A stretch of 64,000 nucleotides of DNA from Ceriagrion tenellum (taxonomy: Eukaryota > Arthropoda > Insecta > Odonata > Coenagrionidae). Positions 33,228 through 45,945 of this stretch are shown here, one piece after another; position 1 is the first letter of the stretch, and the number at the start of each line of letters is the position of its first letter. The translations under genes were made by a program, and so were the position numbers. The stretch spans positions 6,572,001 through 6,636,000 of the forward strand of contig OY720632.1 of NCBI GenBank assembly GCA_963169105.1. Reading direction: 5' to 3'. Below the pieces are notes generated by a model, which was not told the origin of the DNA, searched no databases, and saw only the letters and a program-made list of their open reading frames with translations.

Positions 33228-35485
33228 TTTTAAGCGTGGGATTTAATAAGTGATTTTTCTTTTTCATCATGTCTGCAGTGACCTTCCACAAAGTTACTCC
33301 TTCAACCATTAATTTTATTCGAATGCTGACATTTGTTACTCAATCATTCATTCAAACAAAGAGTTTTCTGACAAGTGGGAGATGATAACAGGTTCCCAGG
33401 GTATAAAGAAAAAGAGGTTTATGAAGAGCCTAATTTAAAACGACATATTTTATGTAAGCGAAATGTAAAATCATTCCCTGATACACAGAGGCTGACATTT
33501 ATTCCCTCTCGCTAGGCTCATATATTGCTTAGGGTGATTCCTTGACACCACCCAGGATAATCAGAGGGATGTGACTTAGAGGCTTGCAGACAAAATGACA
33601 TCGTGGACTGGGCAACTCTGATGTTGATGCTGGTAATTCAAAACCTGTGAGTCATATTTAAAAAAGTGGGGAAAATTCCTTACAATGACTGATTTCCTCT
33701 TCAACTATGTCACAATTCTACTAAATTACTTCGCCTACCTCGTAATTAAGCAAAAAGGCAAATCTGTCACCTATTTATCCCTTTTGCACGAAGTGGTCCT
33801 TCTTTGGACCCAACAATTTGAGGAGTCATAACACCCTTTTCACTCAAGACAGGAATGTTCTCAATGCTTATTCAACAATTCGCTGAAATTCATTCGCGAG
33901 TGACTCATTCTACCAGAAAGAGATGGGTGCAATCCGATAGTATCACTCCCCCTCATCTCTGTATTCATCTCATATATCCTTGACCAGCCTATGTTCGATC
34001 GAGTTGGCCTCGACTGGAGAGGGATGGGTGTGAGCCTCTACACCAGGGAGGGGGGGGGGGAGGATATTTGAGTTTTTGGAATGGTTTCAAAGGAAAATGA
34101 CTCACTCCTCAATATTTAAAAGAGTAACCCTAAACCCTCATCGTTTCTCTAAGTATCGAGCTTAATATTTCCAGTTTTCTTCCTATGATGCCTGCATCAT
34201 GTTGATGTAAAGAAGCATAATTAGAACAATGTTTTACAGCTGTTCCGACATTCATTCATGCCATGATTTCCTCCAACATTCACAAAGGATGATCTTCCAT
34301 ATGGTGAATGGGGTGAAATTGGCGTCCTAAGTGCGATGTACCAAACAAAACTCTTTCCCGATTGTGTCTATGGTACAATTGGTTGTGGTTCTATTGGGAA
34401 ATGACCGCTAGAGGTGCTGTTTTGACCCATTTCTGCATTACGTTCTCAGTTCCCGATCAACTTACCGTGATATCCTAATTTTTATAACAGTATTGATTTA
34501 GCGCTACTTATGAGTTCATTAGTTACATTGTCCTCATTCAATATTCCCCTCTGGGATATCAACCACTTCCATGCGGCACCTTCGAGCATTATATACGCAT
34601 ACGTTCGATACCATTTGACCACGATATGCCATATTTTTCCGGTGTTAGTTCAATTGGAATTTCCCACTAAATGTCACCAGAAATTTTGCAGGGCGTGGAA
34701 AATTTGGAATACAAATAAATCAGATACTAGTAGACAATTTGACCCCGGTAAATTTTAAATTTTGTTAGCATTTGGATGCATTTACGAAAACATAGGCACC
34801 AAATGGCCATTGGCTCAATTTTGCCCGAATATGATGCAAGGATTCAAGGCGTTTACATTGCAAAATAGCTGGACGGCCATAATGCGCCGCCATAATAATT
34901 ATAAAGAGCGATTTTTTAAATTTTGTGCGAACTCGCTATAGCGGCCTTCTACCATAATACAAAGCAGAAGTTTCTTGCAATTGACCTTTTATGTATTATA
35001 AAAACTGCATCAAATATATAATGATAATATATCAGGTTTGGTTAGTAACATTGTAATTTAGTTGTTGTAAGTAGTTAAGTTAAGTTAAGTAAGTTGAGTA
35101 ATGTATAACTGTAGATACTTGTATTTATGTAAATGTATATTTGTTCCATGACTTCCCAGAGTATATTAGGTGGCAAACCTTTGTGCTCCAATATCATGTA
35201 AATAATTACGATGAATACATATTTTATACCTCACACCACTATCAGCTATATGGATTATTACTTTCAAATCTTCTTTTTTCTTTCTGACACTTTTCCCATT
35301 CCAAAAGCAGATTAGTATGGCTCAAATCAATTGCCAAAATGTTTTTTATTTGTAGTTGCATGCAGAACTGGATATTTGCTGAAGAATATTTTTTTTATTT
35401 TGAAGACCATTTTATTAAACAATAAAACCATTCTCCATACATTCCAGTTTTATCATTTTCTTTTTAACTTTTTAGCCTTCATTTA
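33228..35485. other. Interval with no recognised gene
   Basis: I see a G-run near 34051-34062 and short frames lacking motifs (for example 34510-34758 and 35331-35480). The Penelope, LINE and SINE signatures seen elsewhere are absent. Nothing could be supported as a gene. Confidence 0.4.
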
Positions 35486-38400
35486 CAGTAGAAGTGCGAA
35501 TTTTGATTTTACGAATCAAAATCTTTGGTCCCAACCAAAAGGGTATCTAAATGCATGTAACAGTACTCAAAATTACAAAATAACTAAGATTAGAAATTAT
35601 GAACCTCAGGTCTTGGTCGCGATGTGAAAAAGGTTACTCGTTTATATGAATGATGATGGGTCACAGCAGCATTGTTTAGGTGTTCCTGGTCAGAGTTAAG
35701 ACATTGATCATCGTTGCCAAATACATTATGCAATGAATGTGACTTATATGAAAGATGATACATTTTCTGACTTGTAATCAAAGGCATAGTAGTCCATAAA
35801 ATATGACACCTAGTGGACCAAAACCCATTTGACTTTTCTACCTCCAGTCCAGAGTTACCGACTACGAGTAAAAAAAAATAAATTAGTCGAGTACCAGCAT
35901 ACTTGCCCGCGAGAGACTAATTGCTACTGCCACCCTTCAACTTAATCCCTTGACAGGGTTCGGAGATGATAACATGGCATTCGAGGCCTGCATATCACCC
36001 AAGGAAGCTTTTTTCCTCACTATTTCATACTGACTTCACTCAACCTTGCTCCAGGGCATAATTATTATGGCTGTCAATAGTTATCATTGCAAGACTTCCT
36101 TCCCTTCTCTTGTCGCCAACAGCCAAGAAAATATGAGTTTTCCTCATTAACACTAACACTTAGTTTGATGCACTCAAATTCTAAAAGGTGACTAGTTCTG
36201 GGCACATGTGTAACCGATGAGAATAAATGCTCAAGCCCCCATATATATTTATATCGGAAAATGGTGTACCCTCCTCCCCTTTCACTCCGACCCAGCGATT
36301 GAAAATTTTTCTTAAAAACTAGCTCAGCTGCATTCCTGCAGATTGATAAAGAATCTGATAAGTGTTTTGTTGCTTAATCCTTATCAGAGATAGAAATCAG
36401 AAGAGGATAAGTGAAACCATCGTTGGAGACACCAAAAGTCATGCCGAAGTAGAGGGAGCAGAAAGTGTCATCAACATCCTAGCCCAATTTGAGGTGCTTT
36501 CATCTCTTCCTTGGGTTAACGGACAATAACCCCCAAAAGACATCAGGAGTGGGGGTTAGTTGGTACCCAGGCAATGTGGAAGCAAGATACCAATTGGCCA
36601 GGATCTTTGGGTAGGGGCGTTGAGGAAAGGAGTTCTAATGGCCATGGATATGGAACATTCACAAATCAAGAGAAAGAGAAGAAGAATATCATTGGAGGAG
36701 AAGGTGAAAATTATTCAAGGAGTTGAATCAAATAAGTAAGAGTGCTGTAGTGGAAAAGTTAGGAGTGTCATTGTCAATGCTTTCAACAATTGTTGTCAAC
36801 CGTGCTTAAATTCTAGAGAAAGTAGAGGAGGGAGTATGACTGAAAAGGAAAAAATTACGCAGCGCTAAGTACACTGAAATTAAACGTAATTCCTTCTTCT
36901 GCAAGGGTCATGAGCAGAATATTCCTGTAAGTGGCCTGATCATTCAACAAAATGCAAAAGAAATTGCATTACGACAGAAAATCGAAGATTTTAAGTTTTC
37001 CGTTGGCTGGCTGTACAATTTCAAATCCCGATTCAACATTGTGTCACTGAAGATACGTGGACAAGAAGACGTGGTGGACACAAACTTGTTAGATAAGTGG
37101 CATTAGGACAATGATTGCTTGATTAATGAATATAGCCCTGAAAATTTATAGTGGAAATTTGAACTGGAATTTGAACTTAAGTTAGAATATAGCCCAACTA
37201 TTTTTTATGCTCTCCCTGACAAAACTCTAGGTTTGAAAGGACAGAGGTGTCACGGAGGAAGAAAAATCAAAATGAGAGTGACTGTAGGGCTATGCATGTA
37301 TCAGATAGGAATGGATAAAATAAAGCCTGTCTTCATTGAGAAGAGTGAAAAACATCCCTGTTTGAAAAATGTGAAGATGGAAAATCTCCTGGTGGTCTAT
37401 GATTTCAATAAAAACTGTTGGATGACCAATGGCATTTTCCAAAATACCATCATTCGACTGCAACTGAAAATGGCTGGCAAAAATATAGATTTCTCTGCTG
37501 GTGGACAATGGAAATTTGCGAAAATGTCTCGATGGCCTTAATTTGGCCAATGTAAATGTTGTTTATCTTCCTCCAGATTCGACCAGTAAGTCCCAGCCAC
37601 TGGAAAAAGGAATTGTCCAAAATTTCAAAGTCTTGTACTGTAGGAAACTGGTGCGATACTACTTGCACAGGATTGGTATGTATATGCCTCTTGTTTCGGG
37701 TTATTATTTTTGTTTCCAAAAATCAGCGTACCCTTGTTTTCTTTCTTAAGTTACATTATAACCATCCAACTCTATTTGTCACATTCAGGAATGGGGATGG
37801 AGATGAAGGATCTTGCCAAATGGACTATGGACTTTCCCAGCACCTGATTATCCTGTCCTGAGGTTAGTCTTCGATCAAACTACTTTATTTGTGAATGAAT
37901 TCCTGTTAGTGCCAGAAATGAACATTTATTTGTCAATTTTAATCTTTAAGAATAAGTACAGGAAGAAATTACTATCAAGATAAGAGGTTTGGCAAGTGAT
38001 TTCCAAAAGTACTAGTCGCAAGTTGGCAGTTCATTGGCTGCAATCCCCAGCGATTATGTCGATAGATGACGCACATCTCCAAGCTTGTGAAGATCGAACA
38101 CTACAGCTGGTGACGGAAGAGCCAGTGGCAGGGCCCAGTAAGGAAAGCAGTAACCAAGACAAAAATGATCAAGTCCTGATCTCTCCCAAAAAGAATGAAG
38201 TTTTGCTCACTCTCAATACATTACATCAATTCTAAACTATTAATGATGTCGACACCCAGTTCAGTTTGCATTTACTCAAATTAGAGGTCATAGTGGAAGC
38301 GACTATGGAGCATAGCAAAGTGCAAAAACAAATAACTGATTTTTTTGTTAAAAAGCTATTCAGTCGACAGAAGAACTGAAGTATATTTATAATAAACATT

Positions 38401-39045
38401 CATTTGTATATCTTCTTGACTTATTATTCACTGACTCCCTTTTCTGAGATTACCGGAATGGATCCGAAATTAAGGAAATGCCCCCCCATTCCATATTCTT
38501 TTTCCTTACCCGGCAATCCCCACCAGGAAAATTCACACAGCTTTCCATCTCCATTGCTCCAAAACCTAGGGTTACTCTCCATCACCTCTCTTTCTCACTT
38601 ACAGAGAACTTATCAAACACTTCCCTTCCCTCCCACACTGACCATATTTCCCCTTCAAGTGACCAGCTCTACGGGTGGGCATGAGCCATCCCCCAAAATA
38701 TTGTTTTGTGGGCACACCTTGATTCATGATAAAAACCCCCACTCTCCAGTGTCATGTCCTCCCTCTCCACCGATGTAGCCAGTTGTGGCAAGGGAGGAGG
38801 AAGATAGTAAGATGCAACTATTCAACACTAAGCCGATGATTCATTCGGTGTTTATTCTTTGCGTTCATCCCTTGGCTTTGACTCTCAGCTATATCAACCT
38901 CCTTAGTGACGTAAGACACTTCTAGACCATGGGTCTTACAGTTGCTTTTGTGAGAGGGTGAATGGAGTAAACCTCACAGTGATGGGGAAAGGAGGGAAAG
39001 ACTTAAGATTAACTTTGGGAACTCTAACTTGGACTTTTTTGACCC
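35486..39045 (+). mobile_element. Family A element, copy 2, pogo-type, with transposase relic
   Basis: The left terminus is TA-CAGTAGAAG (TA at 35484-35485). The sequence matches copy 1 in inverted order at 35486-36380 and 38340-39045. Between these lies a decayed pogo/Tigger-like transposase (36640-38385). Copy 2 has neither the LINE nor the Tigger that split copy 1, so it serves as the reference for both empty sites. The right terminus was not resolved: no matching CTACTG-TA end is visible, so the outer part near 38860-39045 could be a separate repeat shared by both copies. Confidence 0.68.
36640..38385 (+). pseudogene. Pogo/Tigger-like transposase of family A, decayed
   Basis: Plus-strand motifs in order: KRKRRRISLEEKVKIIQGVE (CENP-B N-terminal HTH, 36665-36730); a second HTH region with ALRQKIEDFKFSVGWLYNFK near 36970-37030; TLGLKGQRCHGG and MRVTVGLCMYQIG (start of the DDE core, 37230-37310); LLVVYDFN where the catalytic VLDN aspartate region would be; then NVVYLPPDSTSKSQPLEKG (37550-37610), the conserved LPP...QPLD block with D replaced by E. 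The C-terminal frame (37996-38235) ends, after a stop, in KQITDFFVKKL, again a Q-x-x-I-x-x-FF motif. Many stops and frameshifts: dead copy. Confidence 0.85.
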
Positions 39046-39191
39046 TAGCCACTCCTTACTCCAGTATTTATCCCAGCACCTTTGATGATTTGCTTTATCT
39101 AAAAGCAAAATTTAGAAGGGACATTGTTGCAATATAACTTGCATCTGAGATATAGATTCTATTTGATACTTTCACATGTTTAGGAGACCAG

Positions 39192-40666
39192 GGGGCTGTT
39201 TCTCAGAGCTACAAGTCTACAAGTCACAAGTCACGGGACCACTTTCACAAGCCGGATGGGTTACTTAGGTATAACTAACCAAACACTTGTACTAGTCCTA
39301 AAAAAATGGCGGCCCTAATCAATATCATACAGGACTTGTATTTTAACGATTACGATACATTTTGGGTGTGCACCTTGTAATATTTCCAATTTCAAAGGTA
39401 GTGCAAAGTTTGTGGGTTTATACAAATGATTGAATATGAGAGGAAAAATTATTTAATGTCACAACATGCCTTAAAAGATGCCAAGCAAAAGTGAGTTATC
39501 GGATAAACCTAACATCACAAGATATAATCGTTTATTTCACCGTATTTCTAATAGGATAACCTCTAAATGGTAGTTATTAATAGATCTTACAAATCAAGAT
39601 AGTATGTTCATTTGGTTTTATCTTTATTGAGCCACAATTAATTGTGTTATAACGTAATATTATAACGAAACTTCAAGATAACATTGCATATGTTGGCATT
39701 TATAACAATTATCGCAACTTACAGTTCGTATTCCCAGTTGTTATAGGTTATATTATTAAACATAAATGAAATGATAAGTAATTATTTATTACTTATAAGT
39801 CAAAGAGTGTGAAACGCTAGGATATTAAATTATATTCTCTCGTCTGTTATTGCGTCATGTATTTCGCCCGATAAACAATTCACCAAGCTCAAAATACATG
39901 CTAGTCGACTTTCTTTTTTTTAACAACGAATTGTAGACGCCAGGTATGGTTATTAGCAAAAAGTAAATAAAATACAGAGCTTTTCAAGATGTCGAAGTAA
40001 GTGGATGAAAAAGTTTTAATCTTGAGATCAATTAAAGAACGTAAAGATAAATTGTTCGGCAGCTTTACAGACAGTCTAACAACAGACATTTAAGTTAAAA
40101 AATGGATTGAGATTGAAGATTTGGCGAAAGAGGTTGGCTTAATATCTGCTGATAAAAATTGGACTTACGTCAGAGATGTTCTGTGGCAGAATTAAAAAAA
40201 AATGATGACGGTTGGTGAAATTATAGTACTTCATAACGCCAATATATTTTTAATTCGCATTCTACTTAGACTGGTAGTTATTGATAAATCTATATATAAA
40301 CAAACCTAAATTTATTAATAACTACCATTTAGAGCTCATCCTATTAGAAATACGGTGAGATAAGTGATTATATCTTGTGATGTTAGGTTTACCCGATAAC
40401 TCGCATTTGCTTGGCATCTTTTGAGGTATGTTGTGACATTAAATAACTTTTCCTCTCATGTTCAATCATTTGTATAAACTTTGCAGTACCATTGAAATTG
40501 GAAATATTGCAAGGTGATCACCCAAAATGTATCGTAATTGTCAAAATACGAGTTCTGTATGATATTGATTAGGGCTGCCACTTTTTTGGGCTAGTTACAA
40601 GTGTTTGGTTAGTTATACCTAAGTAACCCATCCGACTTGTGACTTGTAGCTCTGAGAAACAGCTCC
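39192..40666. mobile_element. Harbinger-type element, 1.48 kb, long inverted repeats
   Basis: The left end GGGGCTGTTTCTCAGAGCTA and the right end TAGCTCTGAGAAACAGCTCC are inverted and flanked by a 3-bp duplication CAG (39189-39191 and 40667-40669). The inverted repeats extend about 360-390 bp (39192-39580 and about 40310-40666). Long GC-headed TIRs with a 3-bp duplication fit PIF/Harbinger. The interior carries a dead Myb-like gene (39989-40196), the second protein such elements encode, but no nuclease. Confidence 0.82.
39989..40196 (+). pseudogene. Myb/SANT-like DNA-binding protein relic of the Harbinger element
   Basis: The plus-strand frame from ATG 39989 has two in-frame TAA codons but reads through as an N-terminal acidic/basic helix (VDEKVLILRSIKERKDKL), then KKWIEIEDLAKEVG, then NWTYVRDVLWQN. 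The spacing of the tryptophans and the W-x-x-I-x-x-E-V-G pattern match Myb/SANT-like domains used by Harbinger elements for TIR binding. It is truncated after about 68 codons. Confidence 0.6.
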
Positions 40667-40875
40667 CAGGACCAGCCATGGCATTTGGAATTTGGTCCAC
40701 AATCCGTGGAATTTTGCATATTAAAATTTTCAGCTGAAGAAAAGACTTACACTTATATTCGAATATTTATGGTAAATTATATACACGGTACAATGAGATG
40801 GTAAAAATATTATTAAGGTTATGTAATGGGCCCTACTGAGAAAAATACAGGCAAATAAATAAATAAAGTGTCACA

Positions 40876-41300
40876 CTACCTGCTGCTCTGACTCCTTGAG
40901 CTCCGTCGGTCCCGATCACGATCCTCCCGAGATCCACCAGTTCGGTGCGGAATCTTCTCCCCTTTCCACTCCCCGCCAAACATCTCTTTCAGCTGCTTCC
41001 AACCAGAAGGAGGACCATCTGCCACCGAGCTGCGTCGGCCTTCGCGCTTCCTCTCCGAGCGCCTCTCACTGCGCCCCCCACTCCCTCCGCCACCACTGCT
41101 CCCCTTCCCACTCCTCTTGGACCTCTCCTTGTCCCCCCCGCCACTGCCTCCCTCCTCCCCCCGCCTCCTGCTGCTCCTCTCCCCTCCGCCCTCCTTCTTG
41201 CTGCGGCTTTCCCTCCCCCCCTTCTCCCCCTTCCCTTTCTCCCGCTTCTCCCCCCCACTCTCCTTTCTATCCTCCTTCCCCTCCCCACCATCCTCTTTCC
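40876..41300 (-). CDS. Terminal coding exon of a proline-rich/SR-like protein gene
   Basis: This is the last coding exon of the gene whose preceding exon is 44852-43553. The acceptor reads TTGGCTTTGCAG just upstream (41312-41301). The phase matches exactly: the previous exon ends with one base of a glycine codon and this one supplies GG. It encodes about 140 residues rich in K, E, G, S and R: a charged G/E/K block, SRSKKEGGGERSSRRR, a glycine/serine run, then a less biased segment GWKQLKEMFGGEWKGEKIPH and a final RS-type tail DRDRDRRSSRSQSSR ending at TAG 40878-40876. Composition suggests a nuclear, RNA-processing-associated protein; this is inference. Confidence 0.72.
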
Positions 41301-43552
41301 CTGCAAAGCCAACGTCCCTCATGAATATGCATCACACACACACCCATTCACACTCATCTTTCAAGCACTCAGCACAATGAACAATAATTCCACCATGTGG
41401 CAATACCAAACACAGTTACCGATGTCCGCCTTCGACAAAATTGCAAAAAAATATGGCCCATTTTCAGTTCAATCCAGGTCCATTCCAAACTTGCTCAGCT
41501 CATTGGTTGACAATATCAATTTGATAACATTAATAAAGTCCTCAGGCTGGAGTAATTGTAACATGTAATTAATTTATTCTTGAAAGCATCAGCTAACTAG
41601 TAGTTGACTGAATATTTAATATGATAATAATAATAATCCCGTAAGCATAAAGCTAAGTCTTCAACACCCACCATGACCCAAGGAAAAGGGACAGCATGTC
41701 ACTTATGAACAGGGCAAGGCACTCGCAAGTACAACCACCCACCCTAGAATGACAAAGAGTGTGCCGCAAGAGCAATGGACGACAGTCGGAAAATATGCCC
41801 ACACCAGGAGGGTAGACAATGCTTATTGGCATTAGCTTGGTAGTATTTGCTGGTGATCAACCCAAAAGTTGATCATAAAATGATCTCAAAAATAGTTGGC
41901 AAAGAGTAACTGAACTCCTGCACTGTGCCAATGGTCCAAATTTTACCCCCTAAATGGTAACACTGATCATGAGAAGTAAAACACAAAGGAATGACAGAGG
42001 TCATGCAGGCAAATTTCATCTGATACCTTGAATTAGTTTCTGTTAACATAGCATAAAATACCCCAACGGTTTAAGATACCTTTATGAAGGAGTAATTGTT
42101 GACTTATGGTAAACATCAGTCCTGATGAAGAAACATGATGCCATCGTTATTGGAACAGAAGTGCCCACCATCTGTCTCATCTTTCAATATAAGGTGCAAT
42201 GTCTTCAGAGAGGCAATATTTTGCCTATTTTGTCTAATAGTCATTTGGCTGATACTGGCAATTTGAAAAAAAGAGGAGAACCAAGTTTTGGCTAAGTCAG
42301 ACCATTTATTAAACCACTCCTGTGTAAATTCGAAACAGCCTAAAATGCTGACGAAAATATAACTATTGCCCTTTTAGGGGCTACGACTGCTATGTCTGGT
42401 ATTCATTATTTCCAGAAGCACCAGTATAAATCAATGAAAACATTCATTATTAGTGGATCTACATGAAAATGTATGAGTAATTTAATAGTGCAGCAAGGAG
42501 ATGCACTGACAAACCTATTGAAAATTTAAAGGCTATGAAGACTAAACACACTTGTGCAAAATAATAGGTCATAATTCTGTATAAAAGATAGACTATAGAA
42601 AATAGAAGAGTTTACTGGCATTAAATAGAACATTTTTTGTTCCGCCTTCATGAGTATTGAAATACTTACTCAAATTTCTTCTTCAACAACTCCAAGAGGC
42701 ATTTCTTATCCTTTTCCACTAAATTGGGTCACTCGCTCCTTAGTCAAGGTTTCCCCAAGGTTAGGTTAGAGGGCAGCTACTATGATGCTCATCCATTAGG
42801 ACAGCAATATACATTAAAAATGTACAACTAGTTTATGTGGATCTTGTCAGGAAATTAATACATACTTATTACAAATGGAAAACGAAAATTTTTTTCATAC
42901 TCAAATACAAGGGCCTCCATTGTGTCAATGGAAAAACAATGACACAAGTTCTGCTAAAATATTACACTACAAAGTGAACAATTAACTTAATTTTTCCAAT
43001 AAGTATGACTTCTGACATGATTACACAACTTTCTTCAACAACACATCTAATAATTAAACAATGCAAATGAATGGACCAGTGGTGGCTACAATAGGGGGAC
43101 ATGGTGCAAAGTGAGACATAAATATGATTCATGGGGTTGATCAGGAATTCCAGAAAATTTAGGGGGGGTGAAATCAAAGCACCATATCTTGGAGGGATGA
43201 GCACCACTGGAATTGTCAGTAAAAAGGAGAAACATTGAGATAATTCTACACGCAGTTTGTCACACCAGTGCCCAAAATCAAAACCCTCAAAAACAATCCA
43301 CATAAACCTAATGACAAATTACTGCCAACATTATTCAAATTCATTAAAACTCTGAACTGTAACTTCTCACTGCTGTTAACTCCACAAATGACATTCCTAG
43401 GATTATTCTCATTTCACTATATAATACTGCAGTTAGTTTTCCAAAGAAGATATGCACACATTAGCGAAAAGCAGCAAACACAGGGAAAACGAACAATACA
43501 ATGGCATAATAAGTTCGCACGCTCATAATAGAAAAAGATGCACATAACGAAC
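41301..43552 (-). other. Intron of the proline-rich/SR-like gene
   Basis: It is bounded by GTTCGT at the 5' side (43552) and CTTTGCAG at the 3' side (41301). Only short non-coding frames lie inside. The piece near 42118-42160 (CCTGATGAAGAAACATGATG) weakly resembles a Penelope-like 3' end. No gene of its own is recognised. Confidence 0.6.
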
Positions 43553-44852
43553 CTTTAACAGTTTCCCCGTGTTCGGCATTGGCAGGAAATTCTGCGAGCG
43601 CGCTGCCGGTCGCCGCATCCCCTTGAGCACCCGTCTCCCTCTCCGCGTGTCGGAGGGCCTCGTTGGAAGCGGCGGCGCCCTCCTGGTTGCCTCCGGGCGC
43701 GGCGGCGTCGGCGGAAGCGCCGGCAGGGGCGCCCTCTCCGCTGGGGGCCGCGTCCCGCTCCTCGACGACCGGCGCCGCGGCGCCTGCTCCACCTCCGACG
43801 CCGGCTCCGACGGACGGCGCGGCCAGCAGCATCCCGGCGTCGCCCACGGGCGCCGCGATCCCCCACATCTCTTCGGCCCACTGCTCCGCCCGCTGCGCTT
43901 GCTGGCGGATGCCCAGGGCCTCCTTGAGCCGCTCCTCCTCCCGCTTGATCTCCTCGATGGCCAGCACCTCCCGCTCCTCCTTCTTCCGCTTGCGGTTCTT
44001 GCCCGTCGACTCCTTCTTCTCGTTCGATTCCTCGTCTTCGCCGCTGCCCACGAAGGCGTTGGCGCTCGCCTTGTTCACGACGCGGGCGCTCTTGGCGAAG
44101 CCGAACGAGAGACCCAAACCGCCTCCCTGCTTGGTCATCGAGAAGGCCAGGAGGCGCTTCTTCGCCTGCATCTTTCCGAGGACGGCCGTTTTCGGCGGAG
44201 GCGCGGGGAGGGGCGGCGGAGGTTCGGAGCGAGGAGGCGGCGCGACAGGGCCGGCGGAGGGCGGCGGCGGAGGCCGGGTCGGGGGCAGAGGCGGCATTTT
44301 CGGAGGCGACTGCTGGGAGGCGGGGAGAGGATGACTCGGGGCAGTGTCCGACGGCGGAGGCGGCGGGGGCAGGAGGCTGAAGGCCGGGGGCAGCAAAATC
44401 CTCTCGTTTTCTTCGTCTGCCGGTGTCGCATGGCTCGGCGAGTACCTGCTGTCCTCGGTGGGTGGGGCGGGAGCGGGCGGCGGGGGTATCGACGACCAAT
44501 GGATCGCTTCTCCGTTTCCCTTGGCTTCCACGGAAGGCACGCCTTTGGGAGAAGATGGGAGCGGAGGAAGCACTGGGAGGACTTTACTGGCGACGGGGGG
44601 AAGAGGGGGAGCAGTTGGGGGCAGAGGAGGTGGTTTGGTCAAATGGTTTGCCGTTGGTGGACTAAGATTCGGCTTGCCAATTGATGGAGGCAGTGGAATG
44701 TGATCAAAGTCAGGAGGAAGGGGTGGCATTGGTGGTGGCGACTTTGATAGGAGGGGTGGTGAGGAAGAGGGAAAAGGGATAATTTCTCCCGGTAATGGTA
44801 TATCCATTTTTGAGGAATACGCGTTTCTGATCAAATTGAGAGGTTCATTTGT
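43553..44852 (-). CDS. Large exon: proline-rich then coiled-coil/alanine-rich protein segment
   Basis: The acceptor TTTCTTTCTTTCAG precedes 44852 and the donor AAAG|GTTCGT ends the exon at 43553. The frame is open for 433 codons plus one base. It starts TNEPLNLIRNAYSSKMDIPL. About 180 residues of proline-rich sequence (PPLPP and PPPPP repeats, possible SH3/WW-domain ligands) follow. Then comes a conserved-looking core KKRLLAFSMTKQGGGLGLSF with SARVVNKASANAF. An acidic/basic segment with KNRKRKKEEREV (a likely nuclear localisation signal), a charged helix EEIKREEERLKEALGIRQQA and an alanine/glycine-rich tail complete it. The start codon is in an upstream exon I could not find. Orthologue not recognised. 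GC content is far above its surroundings. Confidence 0.75.
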
Positions 44853-45860
44853 CTGAAAGAAAGAAAGCACTCTTTAGAATGATTCTTTACATAACATAAT
44901 GAAACAAGATGGACACTGAAGAACTCCAAAATCATCATGCACTATTTAAATAGAATATAGCTAAATATTATCATTCCCCAAATAATAAATTTCACTGTAT
45001 AAAAAACTTAAATGCCGAGGTTCTAAATGATAATTTAGGGAATTTTAGCCCCAATTACAACGCTAAAAAGAAAATATATGATTCGACTGGAGCCCTTGGT
45101 GTAAAATGTTAGAAGCGATTCATTATTCTACATTAGGTGAAGCACGAGCAGGCAAATGAAACATTTTAAACGTAAGGCATGTACAGTTTTCACAAGAACA
45201 CCATGACATCACTATAAACGCATGTAGTCATAAACCCATCCAGTAAAATAGGCCCAGGGCATTTGGAATATTAATGATACGTGTAAATGAATAACTGAGT
45301 GCGTAAAATTTACTATACCTTCGAGATACAGAGAAGAGTAATGTAACAGTTACTGAAAAGTTATAGTATCCACACTACACATCTTCGTGCTGAGTAAGAG
45401 CCAGAGGCACTTTAGCGATGCCTTGCAATGAGGGAGTTCACTTGTATTTTCACCATGACTGGTTTACGTTCCAGTTCCAAGTCCACTAATTTACAAAATG
45501 TAAATAACCCATGGGGTAAAGAATTTCCACCAGAACCAGATAAACAAATTACTACCATCAACTTTCTACCCATCCGGTACGACTTCAAGATTCATCCACT
45601 AGATGCCACCAAATTCCCTCAAAACAAATGAAACATGACTATCTCTGTGCGTAGCACAGACCGTGCACTCCCATTCCCGAATGTAAACAGTGGCCCTTTA
45701 AATTTGTGAGCCTTCACGGTGAAGTAAGTTGCAATTTGGAACAGTAATAAATAAACTTATGTATTTGATAGGACTCAAAAAAATAATTGATGATTTTTAA
45801 GGTAATTAACTTTCTTAGTTAATAACATTTAATTGTCATATATCTGTCTCTCTCTAACAA
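44853..45860. other. Upstream intron or 5' region of the minus-strand gene
   Basis: I could not pick out a further upstream exon. A 67-codon plus-strand frame at 45428-45631 has no motif and is probably chance. The region should contain the 5' part of the minus-strand gene if that gene starts within the window. Confidence 0.35.
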
Positions 45861-45884
45861 CTATTTCACTATCTCTCTCTCAGT

Positions 45885-45945
45885 GAAAGGGACCAATCAC
45901 AGCGCGCCGTCATGGGCCAATGAAAGCACGCAGTATTGCTTTGAA
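45885..45945. promoter_or_regulatory. Possible bidirectional promoter with two CCAAT boxes
   Basis: GACCAATCAC (near 45893) and GGCCAATGAAA (near 45914) flank a CpG-bearing CAGCGCGCCGTC. This lies between the minus-strand SR-like gene and the plus-strand candidate transcript beginning near 46 kb. It could drive either or both. This rests on motifs and position only. Confidence 0.35.

Noticed and set aside
38404..38778. 124-codon plus-strand proline/serine-rich frame downstream of the pogo relic
   Set aside because: It lies in the repeat part of family A shared with copy 1, where the frame is not kept.
40945..41568. Plus-strand 207-codon proline/leucine-rich frame
   Set aside because: It is the antisense of the low-complexity K/E/G/R/S-rich exon on the minus strand, which has the phase-matched acceptor and stop.
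43569..44684. Plus-strand 371-codon frame and other long frames over the GC island
   Set aside because: They lack splice signals, family motifs or a promoter. They arise because the GC-rich minus-strand exon contains few stop codons in any frame.
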